From Diphasiastrum complanatum (taxonomy: Eukaryota > Streptophyta > Lycopodiopsida > Lycopodiales > Lycopodiaceae): a DNA stretch of 64,000 nt. The stretch covers positions 34,136,361 through 34,200,360 of the forward strand of contig CM055106.1 in NCBI GenBank assembly GCA_029204225.1, read 5' to 3'. A model generated the notes under the pieces. That model was given only the letters and a program-made list of their open reading frames with translations, searched no databases and had not been told where the DNA came from. The first letter of the stretch is position 1; the number at the start of each line of letters is the position of its first letter. This document shows positions 35,231-46,156 of the stretch, one piece after another. Both the position numbers and the translations under genes were made by a program.

Positions 35231-35796
35231 TGTAGAAAAATCAGCATCTACACACAATTTGAGATGCAAACACTAATAGAACTTGATCAAACTTGAATGA
35301 AATGATTATGTACTGTTGTTGTCCGTACAAAACCAGAAAGCTACTATATTTCACACGTGTGGATCCAAAAATAACAAATATAGATCATTCTACACATAGA
35401 ATTGCAAGCAATCACCAAAATAGTGCACCAATGGATAGTAGAACCCTAGAGGACCATGTATAAGCACGAAATGAGATAGAGAAGAGAGAAGATGACTCTC
35501 TCCACGAGTTACATCCTTTTATAGCAGGTCCAAACCCTATTTGGCCACTTGGCTTCTCAACAAAATGCTAATCCTACCAATTTTGGGTCTAGATTCAATG
35601 TACCCAACTCATTCAAATTGAATCTACTTAAACTCGCATTCTACCTTTCCCACACTTTCAAAAAGTGTTTATTCAAATGAAATTTAGACTAATGAACTTT
35701 GAAAAGTCAACCTATAAGTCTAAAACAAGTTTTGGCCTCAATATGCCAAATATGGAAATATTGCAAAATGTGATGAAACTAGTTGAATCTTTCACA
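35231..35796 (-). repeat. 3' LTR of the minus-strand non-autonomous copia (element B)
   Basis: On the minus strand it starts TGTGAAAGATTCAACTAG after the purine tract gaagagggag and ends TTTTTCTACA at 35231, 566 bp. It contains a cacacgtgtgg motif and matches, in order, the LTRs at 45346 and 47214. Confidence 0.85.
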
Positions 35797-36370
35797 CTCC
35801 CTCTTCAACTAGTTTTAGCATAGACTTTGACAATACTCCAAGTGAAGTCCTATGCTTCATGAACAAGTCTTTTCCCAATGCTTTGGTGAAGATATCAGCT
35901 ACACATTCCCTTGAAGACACATGAAACTCCACCTCCTTTGCAATGACTCGCTCCCTCACAAAATGATATTGTATCTCAATATGCTTGCTCCTAGCATGAA
36001 AGATAGGATTGGATGCCATTATTTGGGCTGATTGATTCACAAAAGATGATTGGGATCTCTGAAAAATCCAGCAAGTGAAGATCCTTGATCATCCTTTTGA
36101 TCCATACCATCTCCTTTGTGCAATGTGTAAGAGCTTTGTACTTGGCCTCACTAGATGACAGTGAGATAGTGGCTTGTTTCTTTGACATCCATGATATAGC
36201 TCCATAACCTATGAAAATACAATAAGAACTAATGGATTTCCTATCCATTACATCTCCAGCATAGTCTGAATCTGAAAATCCAAAAATATTAGGTGATGAT
36301 CCCTCATACAATATGCCAAAATCTCGAGTTCCAATGATGTACCTCAAAACTCGCTTTCCTAGCTTCCAAT
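35797..36370 (-). pseudogene. Copia RNase H of element B
   Basis: Minus frame from about 36370: HWKLGKRVLRYIIGTRDFG, GFSDSDYAGDVMDRKSIS (catalytic Asp), ISLSSSEAKYKAL (Glu) and WIKRMIKDLHLL. It then shifts frame near 36020 into SNPIFHARSKHIEIQYHF, VADIFTKALGKDLF and MLKLVEEGV, the usual C-terminus next to the polypurine tract. One frameshift breaks it. RNase H would degrade the RNA template during reverse transcription. Confidence 0.88.
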
Positions 36371-37460
36371 GCTCCTAGCATAGTTTTTGCCAATAGAACT
36401 TTGATCCATCATAAGAATGATCTTCTTCCTAAGAATAGATCTCCTTTCAATGATCATGTAATTCTCAAAATAGAAACAACCATAATTGATATAGAGAATA
36501 GTGTCCACTTGGGATGCTTCACTATTTCTTACATCAATTTTACATGTAAAAATGTGACTAGAACATGAAGAATAAAATAGAATGTAAATGAAATGATTCC
36601 ACCATGCTTCCAAATCTGAACTCTCTGGAAAACTACAGCAAACAAACAATAAATGTGAGTGATCAACTTTTGCTTGCATGTCTCCTCCTTCTTTGTCCTT
36701 TGTTGCCTTGTATCCACCATGATACTCCATGAATGAGCCTCCATCTTCATCTTGCCACAAGAAACCATCAAACCTTGGAAATCAATGAGTAGGTGAGTAC
36801 ATAAATGATGCAAATCCAGCACCACATGACTCCATAAACCAAGTAGTTTGCACTAGTCCATCTTCAAGATCTACTTGACACAAGAAAATGACCATGAATT
36901 CACCAAAAATTGACAATCTCCAAGTATTGGCACCAAGTAGCTCAACACTTGAGAACTTAGCCATGGATGAGTGACATAATGAACCTCCAATAGCTTCATT
37001 TCCATCAGCAAAATCATCCAAGAATGCTAGTACAAATCCAACATCAAAACAATGTTCACCAATGTAGCTAGTTTTACCATATCTTGACAATTTGCACACA
37101 TCCACATGAAATTGCTCAAACATGAGATAGAACAAGTAAAGTAAACTTGAGCAACACTTCCTTGCTGCTCCTTTGACCTTACTTGAGTCTTCAATATGCT
37201 GCAAAGACAGATCCATAACACCGTTGCCAATTACCTCTCCTTTGATGTTCTTGACTAGCTCCAAATTGCCACCTTCCCTTTTGACTAGTTGAAGCGCTTT
37301 GAGATCAACTTCTTGATCTTCAACTTGATCATCAAAGTCATTGAACAGACTTTGTTTTCCAGATCCAATACTTGATTTTACAGCAAGATAACATCCATCC
37401 ACTTGCATAGCTCCATGTACACAAGAAGATCTTCCAAAAGATGTTCCACTCTTCATAAGA
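36371..37460 (-). other. Segment of unknown origin in place of RT (element B)
   Basis: In a copia element RT should fill this interval. Instead the pol frame continues without similarity to RT: after LEYRSLMKSGTS it reads into SSCVHGAMQVDGCYLAVKSS, EDQEVDLKALQLVKREGGNL, FHVDVCKLSRYGKTSYIG and DGNEAIGGSLCHSSMAK. After one TGA at 36782 it continues in the same frame (DEDGGSFMEYHGG, FIYILFYSSCSSHIFTCKID) to 36359. This makes about 360 codons with a single stop. Two Cys-containing hydrophobic stretches (near LLYLFYLMF and FIYILFYSSCSSHIF) could be membrane segments. The same segment, diverged, is in element C at 44452-45318. I do not recognise the protein. Confidence 0.7.
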
Positions 37461-38510
37461 GATCGATACTCAAGATCCATTGGTTGAATCCACTCCTCTT
37501 CTTTCCTTGCTTGATCTACACTTGTAGGATCATCCAAAGAGGTTAGGAAAGCAACATAATTTCCAGAAACTACTTGCTTACCCTTTTGATCATATGTGAG
37601 CCTTGAAGGTACTTGTCTTTCTCTTGATGTTCTCCTTGGCTTTTGACTTGTTGAAGGTCCATCATCACCACCATCCAAAGTAGGATCCTTCTCATCAACA
37701 TCAAGAATGTTAGATCCATCCACTTTACCATCAATCATGCTTGAAGACACCTTTGGAATGTTTCCCTCATCAAAAATGACATCTCTACCAACAATCACTT
37801 TGTTAGTAGAAGGAATGTAAATCTTGTAGGCTTTACTCACCTCACTATATCCAACAAAAATACCTCTTCTTGAAGATGGATCCTCCTTGGTCCTATCATC
37901 AAGAGTAATGTTGACATAGCATGTGCATCCAAAGGTTCTTAGAAAGTTGACACTCGGTCTCCTCTTGAATAGCATCTCAAAAGGTGTCCTTCCATCCAAA
38001 ATAGCACTCGGCCACCTATTGCACAAGAAATTGGCACACAACAAAGCTTGATCCCAAAATGGTTTGTCAAGATTAGCACTTAACCTCATAGCTTTAGCAC
38101 TTTCACATAAAGTCCTATTCTTCCTTTCAGCCACTCCATTTTGTTGTGGGGTCCTTGTTGTTGTATACTCCCTCTTGATCCCATGCTCATCACAAAAGGC
38201 CTTGAACTTGTTAGATATGTACTCACCACCATTGTCACCTCTCAAGCACTTGATCTTTGTGGAGAATTGGTTCTCCCTTGCATTCTTGAACTTGACAAAG
38301 ACATCATACACTTCATCCTTGCTCTTTAGTAGATAGATCCAACAAAATCTACTAAAATCATCAATGAATGTTACATACATCTTAGCTCCACTATTGCTAA
38401 TTGTAGTAAATCCATGAATATCCGAATGTACAAGTTGAAAAGTCTTTGTAGATCTAGAAATAGAGATGTGTTCTTTATATTCCTTCCCAAGTTGACACTT
38501 TTTGGTGCTT
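37461..38510 (-). pseudogene. Copia integrase of element B (core triad intact)
   Basis: The minus frame opens formally at 38629, but copia similarity begins about residue 43 (KKCQLGKEYKEHISISRSTK). The core has all three acids at copia spacing: LVHSDIHGF (D70), LRGDNGGEY (D132) and NGVAERKNRT (E168), a DD35E arrangement. The C-terminal part follows (LRTFGCTCYVNITLDDRTKE, RRGIFVGYSE, VIVGRDVIFDEG), then the acidic linker, SRERQVPSRLTYDQ, and the start of RT (EEWIQPMDLEYRSLMKSGT). The 5' side is cut at about 38510, where unrelated leader sequence begins. Gag and protease of this copy are missing. Confidence 0.88.
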
Positions 38511-39121
38511 CCCCTTGGCTTGATAGGTTGCTCCGCAGCTCGTTTAGGACCTGGAGAGAAGGCTCGTGCTGTGGTTGGAAGATAAAAAGCAAGCAAGCAT
38601 ACACACAAACACGGAAGCAAAAAAAACAAAAGGAAAAGAAGCTAGGTAGAAAAAGCTTAAAAAGCGGGAACGACGCCAATGTTGGAAGTATTTCTAGTTC
38701 ATGTGATGGCTAGATCTACTCACGATGTGGTATAATATAGAGAGGATCGTTCACCTTTTAAGAACCTACCAAAAGCTTCAAACAGAAATAAATAAACAAG
38801 AACGGGAGCACTAAGGCTTTCCCAACTAGTGCCCAAAACTGAAATAAAACTAACTAAGATAACAAGCAATAAAATCCTTGCTAAGGCTTACCTAACTAGC
38901 AAGTTCACTAAGCTAGATTCTAATTTAACACCTAAAAGGGAGATAAAAATAATAGATTGCGGCTAACTAAATAATCAACAAATAAATACATGCCACAATA
39001 CAAACCAATGAGAAGGAGGCAAGAGGAGGGCCGAGCACCTTCCCTCAAGCTATGCACCTTCCCAAAGGGAACACAAATGAAATAGAATGATAGTCTTAAA
39101 AATAGAGAGCAAGATAGCTTA
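38511..39121 (-). repeat. Gypsy leader, PBS-like site and partial LTR (minus)
   Basis: On the minus strand, cttccaaca is followed by TTGGCGTCGTTCCCGC (about 38675-38660), which resembles a TGGCGCC-type PBS used by several plant gypsy lineages. The LTR would lie at 38684 and above, an AT-rich tract with repeated ctaactag and ctaaggctt phrases. The leader (38660-38511) abuts the truncated element B integrase. Its far border is not determined. Confidence 0.4.
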
Positions 39122-40020
39122 ATCTCAAAAGTGTTGAATGGTAGAGAGATTTATATTTTAGTTGATAGTGGAAGTACACATAACTTCTTCAATAGTCGTT
39201 CAATTGTAATATAGCTACTGTGAAGATTCCAAAGCCATTGCGAGTATAGATTGCTGATGGGAATTTCATCAATTGTGATAGAATCACAACAGAATCCAAG
39301 ATTCACATGGGTAATTATAAGTTTAAATCAAACTTCCATGTGGACGACATCGACATGATACTGGGTGTCAAGTGGTTATAGATATTGGACGATGTTATCT
39401 TTAATTTTGAGCAGGGAACAATGCATTTTGCACAAGTCAGGAAAAACTTTTGAAATTCATACTTGCAAGAAAGAAGAATCAGGTTCCTATTCACACCTGA
39501 TTACTAATGTACAAGCTCGATGCATATCTCAAAAGCATGTAGATATGTTCCTATTGAAAGTGGAAATGGATGAGGGTAAAATTAAAGAAGTTGATGCAAA
39601 GCCTATGAATACAAGGATACAACAAGTTTTAGACAACTTTAAAGATGTGTTTCCAAACACACTACCAAAAGGGGATCCTCCAACTAGATTCGTGGACCAT
39701 GTCATAGAACTTGGGCCCAGTTCAAAGCCCGTCAATATTCCTCCTTACAGGTTATCACAACTAGAAAGGGAAAAAGTTCAAAAACAAGTTCAAGAATTAC
39801 TTGATCAAGAGTTCATTAGTTTGAGCAAATCACCCTTTGCCTCACCTGTACATCTCGTAAAAAAGAAGGATGTTACATTTCAATTGTGCATAGATTATCG
39901 TGCACTCAATAAGATCACCATCAAAAATAGATTTCCAATTCCTCGGGTTCATGACTTATTAGATGCCCTTAAAGGAGCAGGGGTTGATCTTTTGGCGAGA
40001 TATAAAGAGCGAGCTTTTTG
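39122..40020 (+). pseudogene. Ty3-gypsy protease and RT N-terminus
   Basis: YILVDSGSTHNFFNS near 39155 is the aspartic protease active site, with the catalytic triplet intact but stops soon after. From 39365 an open frame carries the protease-RT linker and RT start: [28 protein letters not shown]-like [48 protein letters not shown]. It ends abruptly at 40020, before the catalytic YxDD block. The fragment is embedded between unrelated sequences on both sides. Confidence 0.85.
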
Positions 40021-40880
40021 AAGCAAAATTTAGTTGGCGAGCTTTTGCAGTCAGGTAAATAACCAAACAAAATGTTGGTACTGAGGTCTAAAATACACAT
40101 TTGTGGGCTTTCGTAATACACAATGCTTAAAATACACAATACACAATCTGTTGTAGGTACAACCTACAAAGAGGCATGTTATGGTATGCCGACAAGTCTT
40201 TCTGTTCCAACAAAACATTCCAACCTTTGAGTAAAACAAGGCAAAAGATGTCGATATCTTAGCAACCAAAATCTTATCAGAGATTTTTTTTAGCAATCAC
40301 CAATCTCAGATGCACCCCTGGCAAACTAGCTGCCCATACTAGGTGCAAACTATGTGCCAACTGTTAATAGAAAATTCAGCTAGCCAACTTTAATGTGCAC
40401 ACTTTCTACCTACAGAATCCACCATCTTTGCTACTTTGGTGAGATCTTCAACTACTACTTTCTAACATCATTTCTTCGATCTTATCAATGAACCTGTCAC
40501 AAAGTAAATCTATCCTTTTGAATTTTGATCTGTTGCTTGAAAGTTAAAACTAGATTTAAATGTTTGTGCACTTGAGATACTTAGCGATACAAATCGCAAA
40601 CACTGAATAAATTACCTTTCTTAAGTTTCATTAAACCATATCCCAATATTAACACTACTCATTTCAGTAACTAGTTAGTGCATTGTAATCGATTAGTCCC
40701 CGATCACATCATGCCCATAAAAGACCACAAATAATGGAACACTTTGTATGGCCCATGGGAAGGAGGTGCTAAGAATAATGTATGACTACATATAATTTAA
40801 GTAAAATGTGTAGCTGCTCTTCGTGTATCACCCTTGAGAGCTAGAAATTTATGACATATTGTAGGTTATCCATGAAACAA
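40021..40880. other. Non-coding stretch with one small hairpin
   Basis: No coding similarity. A perfect 8-bp stem with 3-nt loop, ttgtaggt-aca-acctacaa, lies at 40151-40169. The phrase gcgagcttttg is repeated at 40009 and 40037, close to the break of the gypsy fragment. Confidence 0.45.
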
Positions 40881-40889
40881 GAGTTGTGG

Positions 40890-42591
40890 TTATCCTCTCT
40901 CAATCGCTCCTGCAGAAGCACACTCCACTCGCTCTTGCAGATGCATGATCCAAGATCCAGACGCATGCATTTGGTCGATCCACGCTTGGAATCTTTGAGT
41001 CCAGGGATTGCCGAGTTCTGCTCGGTAGTAGACGCATGCTACTAGTAGCTGATCTTCAATTTTAACAGAGGCTAGTGCTTTATTTAGATCAAAGAATATG
41101 GGCGTGAGAAAATTGTCCCACTTAGTTTCAATGCCCATTAAATATTCTAAATCCCAAGCATAAGTGGCTGCCGCGTGGACTGTGGGATCAGGACAATTAA
41201 TATACTTATTGGAAAACTGGGTGAGAGCCCTTCTGACATCTACATCCATATTCCAACCGTCTTCTGAAGAAATCTTTGGCCAATAGCAATTCTATATGGT
41301 AATCTGGTCTAGGGGAGTGTCGTATTCTGCCCATTTAAATCGACGCGTGTAGGGGAGGAAATGCGCGTTCACCCATAATTGTCGTGGACTAGTCACATAG
41401 GCCCTGATGGCCATAGGGTCCCACTCAAACAGCTGTTGGCACCACTCTGGCTGTGGTTGGAGGGCTGGAAGAACTTGCAGCTCGTTGCCTTTTATGGTTT
41501 GCGCTGAAAATGATATCTGCCAACTGCCTCGTGAGGACTCGTGGGGATATTTGGCCACAAACTTATTGATTTTCTCCTCCATGGACTTTGATCGACTGGA
41601 AAGCATGGTTGGTAGATATGGATCTCGAGCCACGAGATGTGGAGGCTTGGCGCTCCCCTTGGTTTTGGCTCGGATCTGTATCCCGACTTAGGTTCTGGGC
41701 ATAGACATCGGCTACATTTGAGCCTTGATCCTGTGTTGGTGGTTCTTCTGCCTGTTTGCCCTTCTCTTGGCTGGAATTGGAGCTGATAGGGTCTTTCATA
41801 GATGGTGGTGGAGTCACCACAAGGGCTAGTTGAGGTTGCTGCTCCATGTGTTTCAGTCAATTCTTGCATTGCCCTGCGCCGATAATTGTCGAACTTGGTT
41901 TGGTACTTGGCAAATGTGTCAGTATAAACCTGCACTTGCTTGTTGAGTAGATCGGCTTGGCTGAGGGGTTTGTTGGTAGGTGCAAGTTGTGCCAGCCAAG
42001 CCTTTTCTGTTTGTAATGCCATCACCTCCGCTCCCAGGCGTAGATTTTCTATTTCCAACACCGTGATTTGTGTCTGGAGTGGAGTGAGGCATTGCTTGAG
42101 CTACTGTTGGATCTCTTGGACCTTGCTTTGAGCGTCCGTGGTAGACTTGGAAAGGGCCGTGACGTACCCTTGGAGATCTACTTTGTGTTTCTTTAGCTTC
42201 TGCACCTCAATTTTTTTTGCTTGTTTGTGCTGTTGGGTGATCAACAAATTTTGCTATAGTTGGTTGATTTCTGCCCGTAGCCAGGTGTTGCTCGTTGCCA
42301 GTTCCAATACACGGCCGCTTTTGTAGCTACCACCTCCTAGACATAGGTACCCAAGATTTGGTAGGTCATAGAAATATTTATAGGACCGGTCGATATGGTG
42401 GTGCTAACAGGGGCTTGCTGTGAGGTAGCCCCGACGACTTGTACTGTGTCGTTGTCATCTTCAATCAGCTTCTCAGGGGACTTCATGACGTCAGCAGGTG
42501 TAGTGAGGTCAGCACGATCAAGCGAAGCTATAAACATTGTTTGTACAAATGTGTCATCAAACACCGGTGTGTCACCCTCGACAATCTTCAT
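40890..42591 (-). pseudogene. Unidentified coding remnant, GC-richer than surroundings
   Basis: Minus strand, 42591 to 40890, in several frames. An N-terminal frame begins MKIVEGDTPVFDDTFVQTMF. A region predicted as coiled coil follows (LRLGAEVMALQTEKAWLAQL, YQTKFDNYRRRAMQELTE). A Ser/Gln-rich hinge comes next (KDPISSNSSQEKGKQAEEP). Then come two compact frames: KINKFVAKYPHESSRGSWQI with LFEWDPMAIRAYVTSPRQLW, and KYINCPDPTVHAAATYAWDL with MGIETKWDNFLTPIFFDL. No zinc knuckle, protease or RT is seen. It could be an accessory ORF of a gypsy element (some Tat/Ogre-like elements carry one near gag) or a host-derived gene. I do not recognise it. Confidence 0.5.
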
Positions 42592-43317
42592 TGAAAATGT
42601 GGGGGGTATGAGAGGAATAAAAAAAGTGAAAACTGGGGTAAGAATAGATTGTTCGAAAGAAGGAATGGGAGGAACAGAAGAAAACTAGAGGGTGGTGTGA
42701 AGGATGGATGAAGATGTGGGAGGTAAGAGACTTGGCAAGGAGGTGAAAGATGGAGGAAGTTCATCCAAGCCAGGGTGTCGGGAGAGAGTTGTGAATCGAG
42801 AGGGTTGATCTGGAGAAGAGAGGAAGAAATAGAAGCAGGGGTTATGGATAAAGCGATAGTGATGGAAGAAGTGGGAGAGGTGGAAACGGAGGTAGAAGAC
42901 GTCGGAATAAGATGAAGAGAGGTGGCCTTAAAAATGGTTTCTAAGGCATTTTGGCCACTGTCGCTTTTTTTGCGAAGGTGCGAAAAAGGGTGAAGGTGCC
43001 TAAAATTGGTTAAGGCAAAAAAATCTCAAAGGATAAATGTGAAGGTCCAAAAACATGTAATCGGCCTTCGGTTTTCAGGATGCTCGTTACTTGAACGATT
43101 CGCTTTCCCATGATATATTAGATGTAATACTTCTGAGCTACCACTAAAAAGTTATAGCAATTCAAAGATATTGGTTGAAAATAGTGACAAAATGCAAAAG
43201 AGATCTTGGCACGAATTCATATGCAGCCCTTTTTGAACTCAAACTTCCTCTAATGTGAGCAAGAGGTCAATATAATCAAAACTAGAAAGTGATCTATCCT
43301 TCAAAGGCATCGGTGTA
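42592..43317. other. Purine-rich non-coding stretch
   Basis: From 42600 to 42910 the + strand is strongly G/A-rich (gaagga, ggaggaa, gagagg words), i.e. a polypyrimidine tract just upstream of the minus-strand coding remnant. No coding similarity up to 43317. Confidence 0.5.
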
Positions 43318-44103
43318 GTGATTGACTTCAATAGTGAAAGCTCCTCCCTTGTAACATTGGCAAGCCATGTTGACATCGAGGGAAATGAACAATACATATT
43401 TGAAGAGTCATTGTCAACTCATTTTGTGGTCACCACCTACACTATGTTCATCAAATGCAAATTCAAGGGCAAAGGTAAGAGCAAGTGGTCTAAAGAACAT
43501 GATCATGGTGAGTCTTCTTCTTTTGATGAGAAGAAAGATAGCTCTGAATTGAAGTGCTTCTATTGTGGCATCAAGGGGCATTTTGCTAGTAATTGCTACA
43601 AAAAGAAGAGAGATCAAGAAGAAAAACAAGGCAATTTCACTTTTGATGAGGATGGTATTGGTGATCAAAACTCAAATGATGATATGTTTTTGATGTCTAC
43701 TTGTTTGCTAACCAATGATGGAGATATTGATCCATGGTGGATTAATAGTGGAGCAAGCTTTCATATGACATGTCACAAAGAGTACTTCACTTCTTTGGTG
43801 TCTTATGGAGGAGAAAAGAAGGTCATAAACATGGCCAATGCTGGTAAAGTTGTTATCAAGGGCATTGGCACTATTCCTATTTTTCTCTCATTTACAAATA
43901 GGAATGTTCATTTGAAGAATGTTTTTTCATACCTTCCATTACTAAGAATGTGCTTTTTGTGTGTCAAATGCTTGACAAATGTCTCAAAGTGAAATTTGTT
44001 GGTGATTCTTGTTTGGTCAAAAAGAATGGAATCTTGATTGCTCAAGGCAAGAGGCAAGGTGAGCTCTACAAACTTGATGGATTTGTTGGTTCTAACCATG
44101 GTG
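43318..44103 (+). pseudogene. Copia Gag C-terminus and protease of element C
   Basis: The open frame from 43318 carries a basic stretch and the zinc knuckle CFYCGIKGHFASNC. The protease region follows: PWWINSGASFHMTCHKEYF, in which the expected catalytic Asp is Asn (NSG), then VINMANAGKVVIKGIGTI. A frameshift near 43925 leads into the following part (VLFVCQMLDKCLKVKFVGDS, KRQGELYKLDGF) in another frame. The D-to-N change at the active site alone would disable the enzyme. Confidence 0.85.
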
Positions 44104-44451
44104 CTATGTCAACTCATCCTTTTGGATTCTTGAAAGGAATATTTGTTGGATATAGTGAATAAGGAGATCTTATAAGGTTTACATTCCTAAGTCAAAGAAA
44201 GGTCACATTTCTAAGGATTTTGTCTAAGAGGAAATGTGGATAAGCTTGATGTTGTTGATGTTGATCAATCTAACATTTTTGATGGTGATGAAGATGGTTC
44301 TTTGGATGGTGATGGTGGAGATGCTTCTCCAAGTCAAAATCTAAGAAGATCTCGAAGGGAAAGACAAAAGCCATCTAGGCTCACATATGATGAGAAAGTA
44401 AGCAAGTAGAAGTGACTCACTTTGCTTTACTTGCATGTACTCACATGTTTT
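44104..44451 (+). pseudogene. Integrase C-terminal remnant and linker of element C
   Basis: After NHGAMSTH the sequence jumps to PFGFLKGIFVGYSE, so the pre-integrase block and the whole catalytic core are deleted. The acidic linker follows (NVDKLDVVDVDQSNIFDGDE, RRSRRERQKPSRLTYDEK), equivalent to that of element B, with stops. The RT start present in element B is also missing here. Confidence 0.8.
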
Positions 44452-45318
44452 GGAGAATCTTCTTGTGTAGATGATGCTATGCAAGCAGATAGATATTCTC
44501 ATGATTTTCCAGCAACTAATGGATCTTGAAAAGAGGTCTTAGTCAATGGATTTAATGGTCAAGTGGAAGATCAAGAGGTTGATCTCAAAGAGCTTCAACA
44601 ACACAAAAGGGAAACTGGCAATTTGGAGCTAGTCAAGATCATCAAAGGAGAGTCAAGTGGCAAAGATGTTTTGGATCTATTTTTGTAGGTGTTTGAAGAC
44701 TTAAATAAGGTCAAAGGAGTATCAAGGAAGTTTTGTTCAGGTTCACTTTACTTGATCTATCTCATGTTTAAGCTATTTCATGTGGACGTGTGCAAATTGT
44801 CAAGATATGGTGACACTAGCTACATTGTCTTGCAATATCTTATTGTTGGAGCTGTACTAGAATTCTTGGATGGTTTTGCTAATGGAAATGAAGCTAATGG
44901 AGGCTCATTATGTCACTCATTCATGACCAAGTCATCAATCTTGATGATATCCTATGGCAAGATGGAGATGGAGGCTCATTCATGGAGTTTTATGGTGGAG
45001 ACATATCAAAAAAGGAAAAAGATGGAGGAGACAAGCAAGAAAGTGGTCATCACTCACATTTATTGATTGGTTTCTGTAATTTTTCAGAGATTTAAAAGTT
45101 TTAAGCATGGATGAATCATTTCATTTACATTCTATTTGGTTCTTCATGTTCTAGTTACATCTTGATGTGTAAAATTGATGTAAAAAATAGTGAAGCATCC
45201 ATTATGGACACTAATATTCTCTATATCAATTATGAAAGTTAATTTAGAACCTTAGAAAGGAGATCTTTACTTAGGATGGAGATCATTCTAAAGTTACATC
45301 AAAGTAGTATGGTTAAGA
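44452..45318 (+). other. Segment of unknown origin in place of RT (element C)
   Basis: This is the counterpart of 37460-36371. Matching short peptides in the same order: SSCVDDAMQADRYS; EDQEVDLKELQ; GNLELVKIIKGE; FHVDVCKLSRYGDTSYI; ANGGSLCHSFM; DGDGGSFMEFYGGD; FIYILFGSSCSSYILMCKID; NSEAS. Compared with element B it lacks a stretch equivalent to about 36785-36960 and has several stops and shifts. It ends at aagattatgcc, where it joins the last codons of pol (KLVEEGV). Confidence 0.72.
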
Positions 45319-45345
45319 TTATGCCAAAACTAGTTGAAGAGGGAG

Positions 45346-45891
45346 TGTGAAAAATATCAACTAGTTTAGTCAATGATTTTGGTTAATTGGCAATTTAGGC
45401 CAATATGCATTTTAGATTAATCTAAATGTTTTTGAATTACCACTTTTGGTAAGTGATGGAAAGTAAGTATGCGATTGTCTGGACTCATTCAAATTTGAAT
45501 GATTAAATCTAATCCATATTATGAGTAGGGTTTTGGGAAGTTTCTATGGAGGAATACCACATTCAAAGTAGGGCATAGACATGCTATAAATAGTGAACAA
45601 ACGTGGGAGAACATGATTCTCTCTCTCTTATCTCATTTCATGCTTATACATGAGTTCTCTTGGGTTAATCTATCCATTGGTGCACTATAGTGATGATATC
45701 TTGGGTTCATCTATCCATTGGTGCACTATAGTTATGATATCTTGCAATCTTGTGTGTAGAATGTAATTTTATATTATGTATTGGATCCACACATGTGAGA
45801 TATAGTACTTCATTATTTCATTTATCTGATGTTTGATCAAGATCTTGTTGAGTTTGCATCTCTTTCATCAAGTAGATGTTGATTTTCTACA
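45346..45891 (+). repeat. 3' LTR of element C
   Basis: TGTGAAAAATATCAACTAG...GATTTTCTACA, 546 bp, after the purine tract gttgaagagggag. Contains gctataaatag (TATA-like, 45584-45594) and a duplicated phrase (ttgggtt(a/c)atctatccattgg at about 45661 and 45703). Confidence 0.82.
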
Positions 45892-46156
45892 TTGCCAATG
45901 GTGCTATTTGTGTTGTCTTCCATAACCAAAGACCAAGAGATGATTTTGGATCTTAGTGATTAACAAAATCTTCATATCAAGCCCTTAGAGGCTTTCTTAG
46001 GTCTCCACTACCTCGAGACAACTCCTCTGCTAGCTTCAAATAGATCAACACTAAAAAAAAAAAAACAAGCAAAATCCACTCTAAACTACTCCAAAACCCC
46101 TTTTTATTCACAAAAAATAGACTAAAACAACAAGTAAACTAGCTAGTAGTAGATAT
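45892..46156. other. Non-coding junction
   Basis: Short flank between the copia LTR and the minus-strand gypsy PBS; includes an A-tract at 46051-46064. Nothing coding. Confidence 0.45.

Larger units (their letters stand above)
43318..45891 (+). mobile_element. Non-autonomous copia element C (gag-pro, no integrase core, no RT), 3' LTR
   Basis: Contains Gag C-terminus and zinc knuckle, protease, a remnant of the integrase end, the RT-replacing segment also found in element B, a purine tract (gttgaagagggag) and the LTR at 45346-45891. No 5' LTR or PBS is visible. The order and the shared segment tie it to element B at 35.2-38.5 kb, which is in the opposite orientation. Confidence 0.8.

Noticed and set aside
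36371-37460. Envelope-like gene of a SIRE-type copia element
   Set aside because: Known env-like ORFs lie after RNase H, not between integrase and RNase H, and no signal peptide or clear fusion-type pattern is seen. Hydrophobic stretches keep it only as a weak alternative.
38511-38629. N-terminal signal peptide of the long minus-strand ORF
   Set aside because: The hydrophobic start MFFLLPCLCVCLLAFYLPTT comes from unrelated gypsy leader sequence joined to a truncated integrase, not from a natural protein start.
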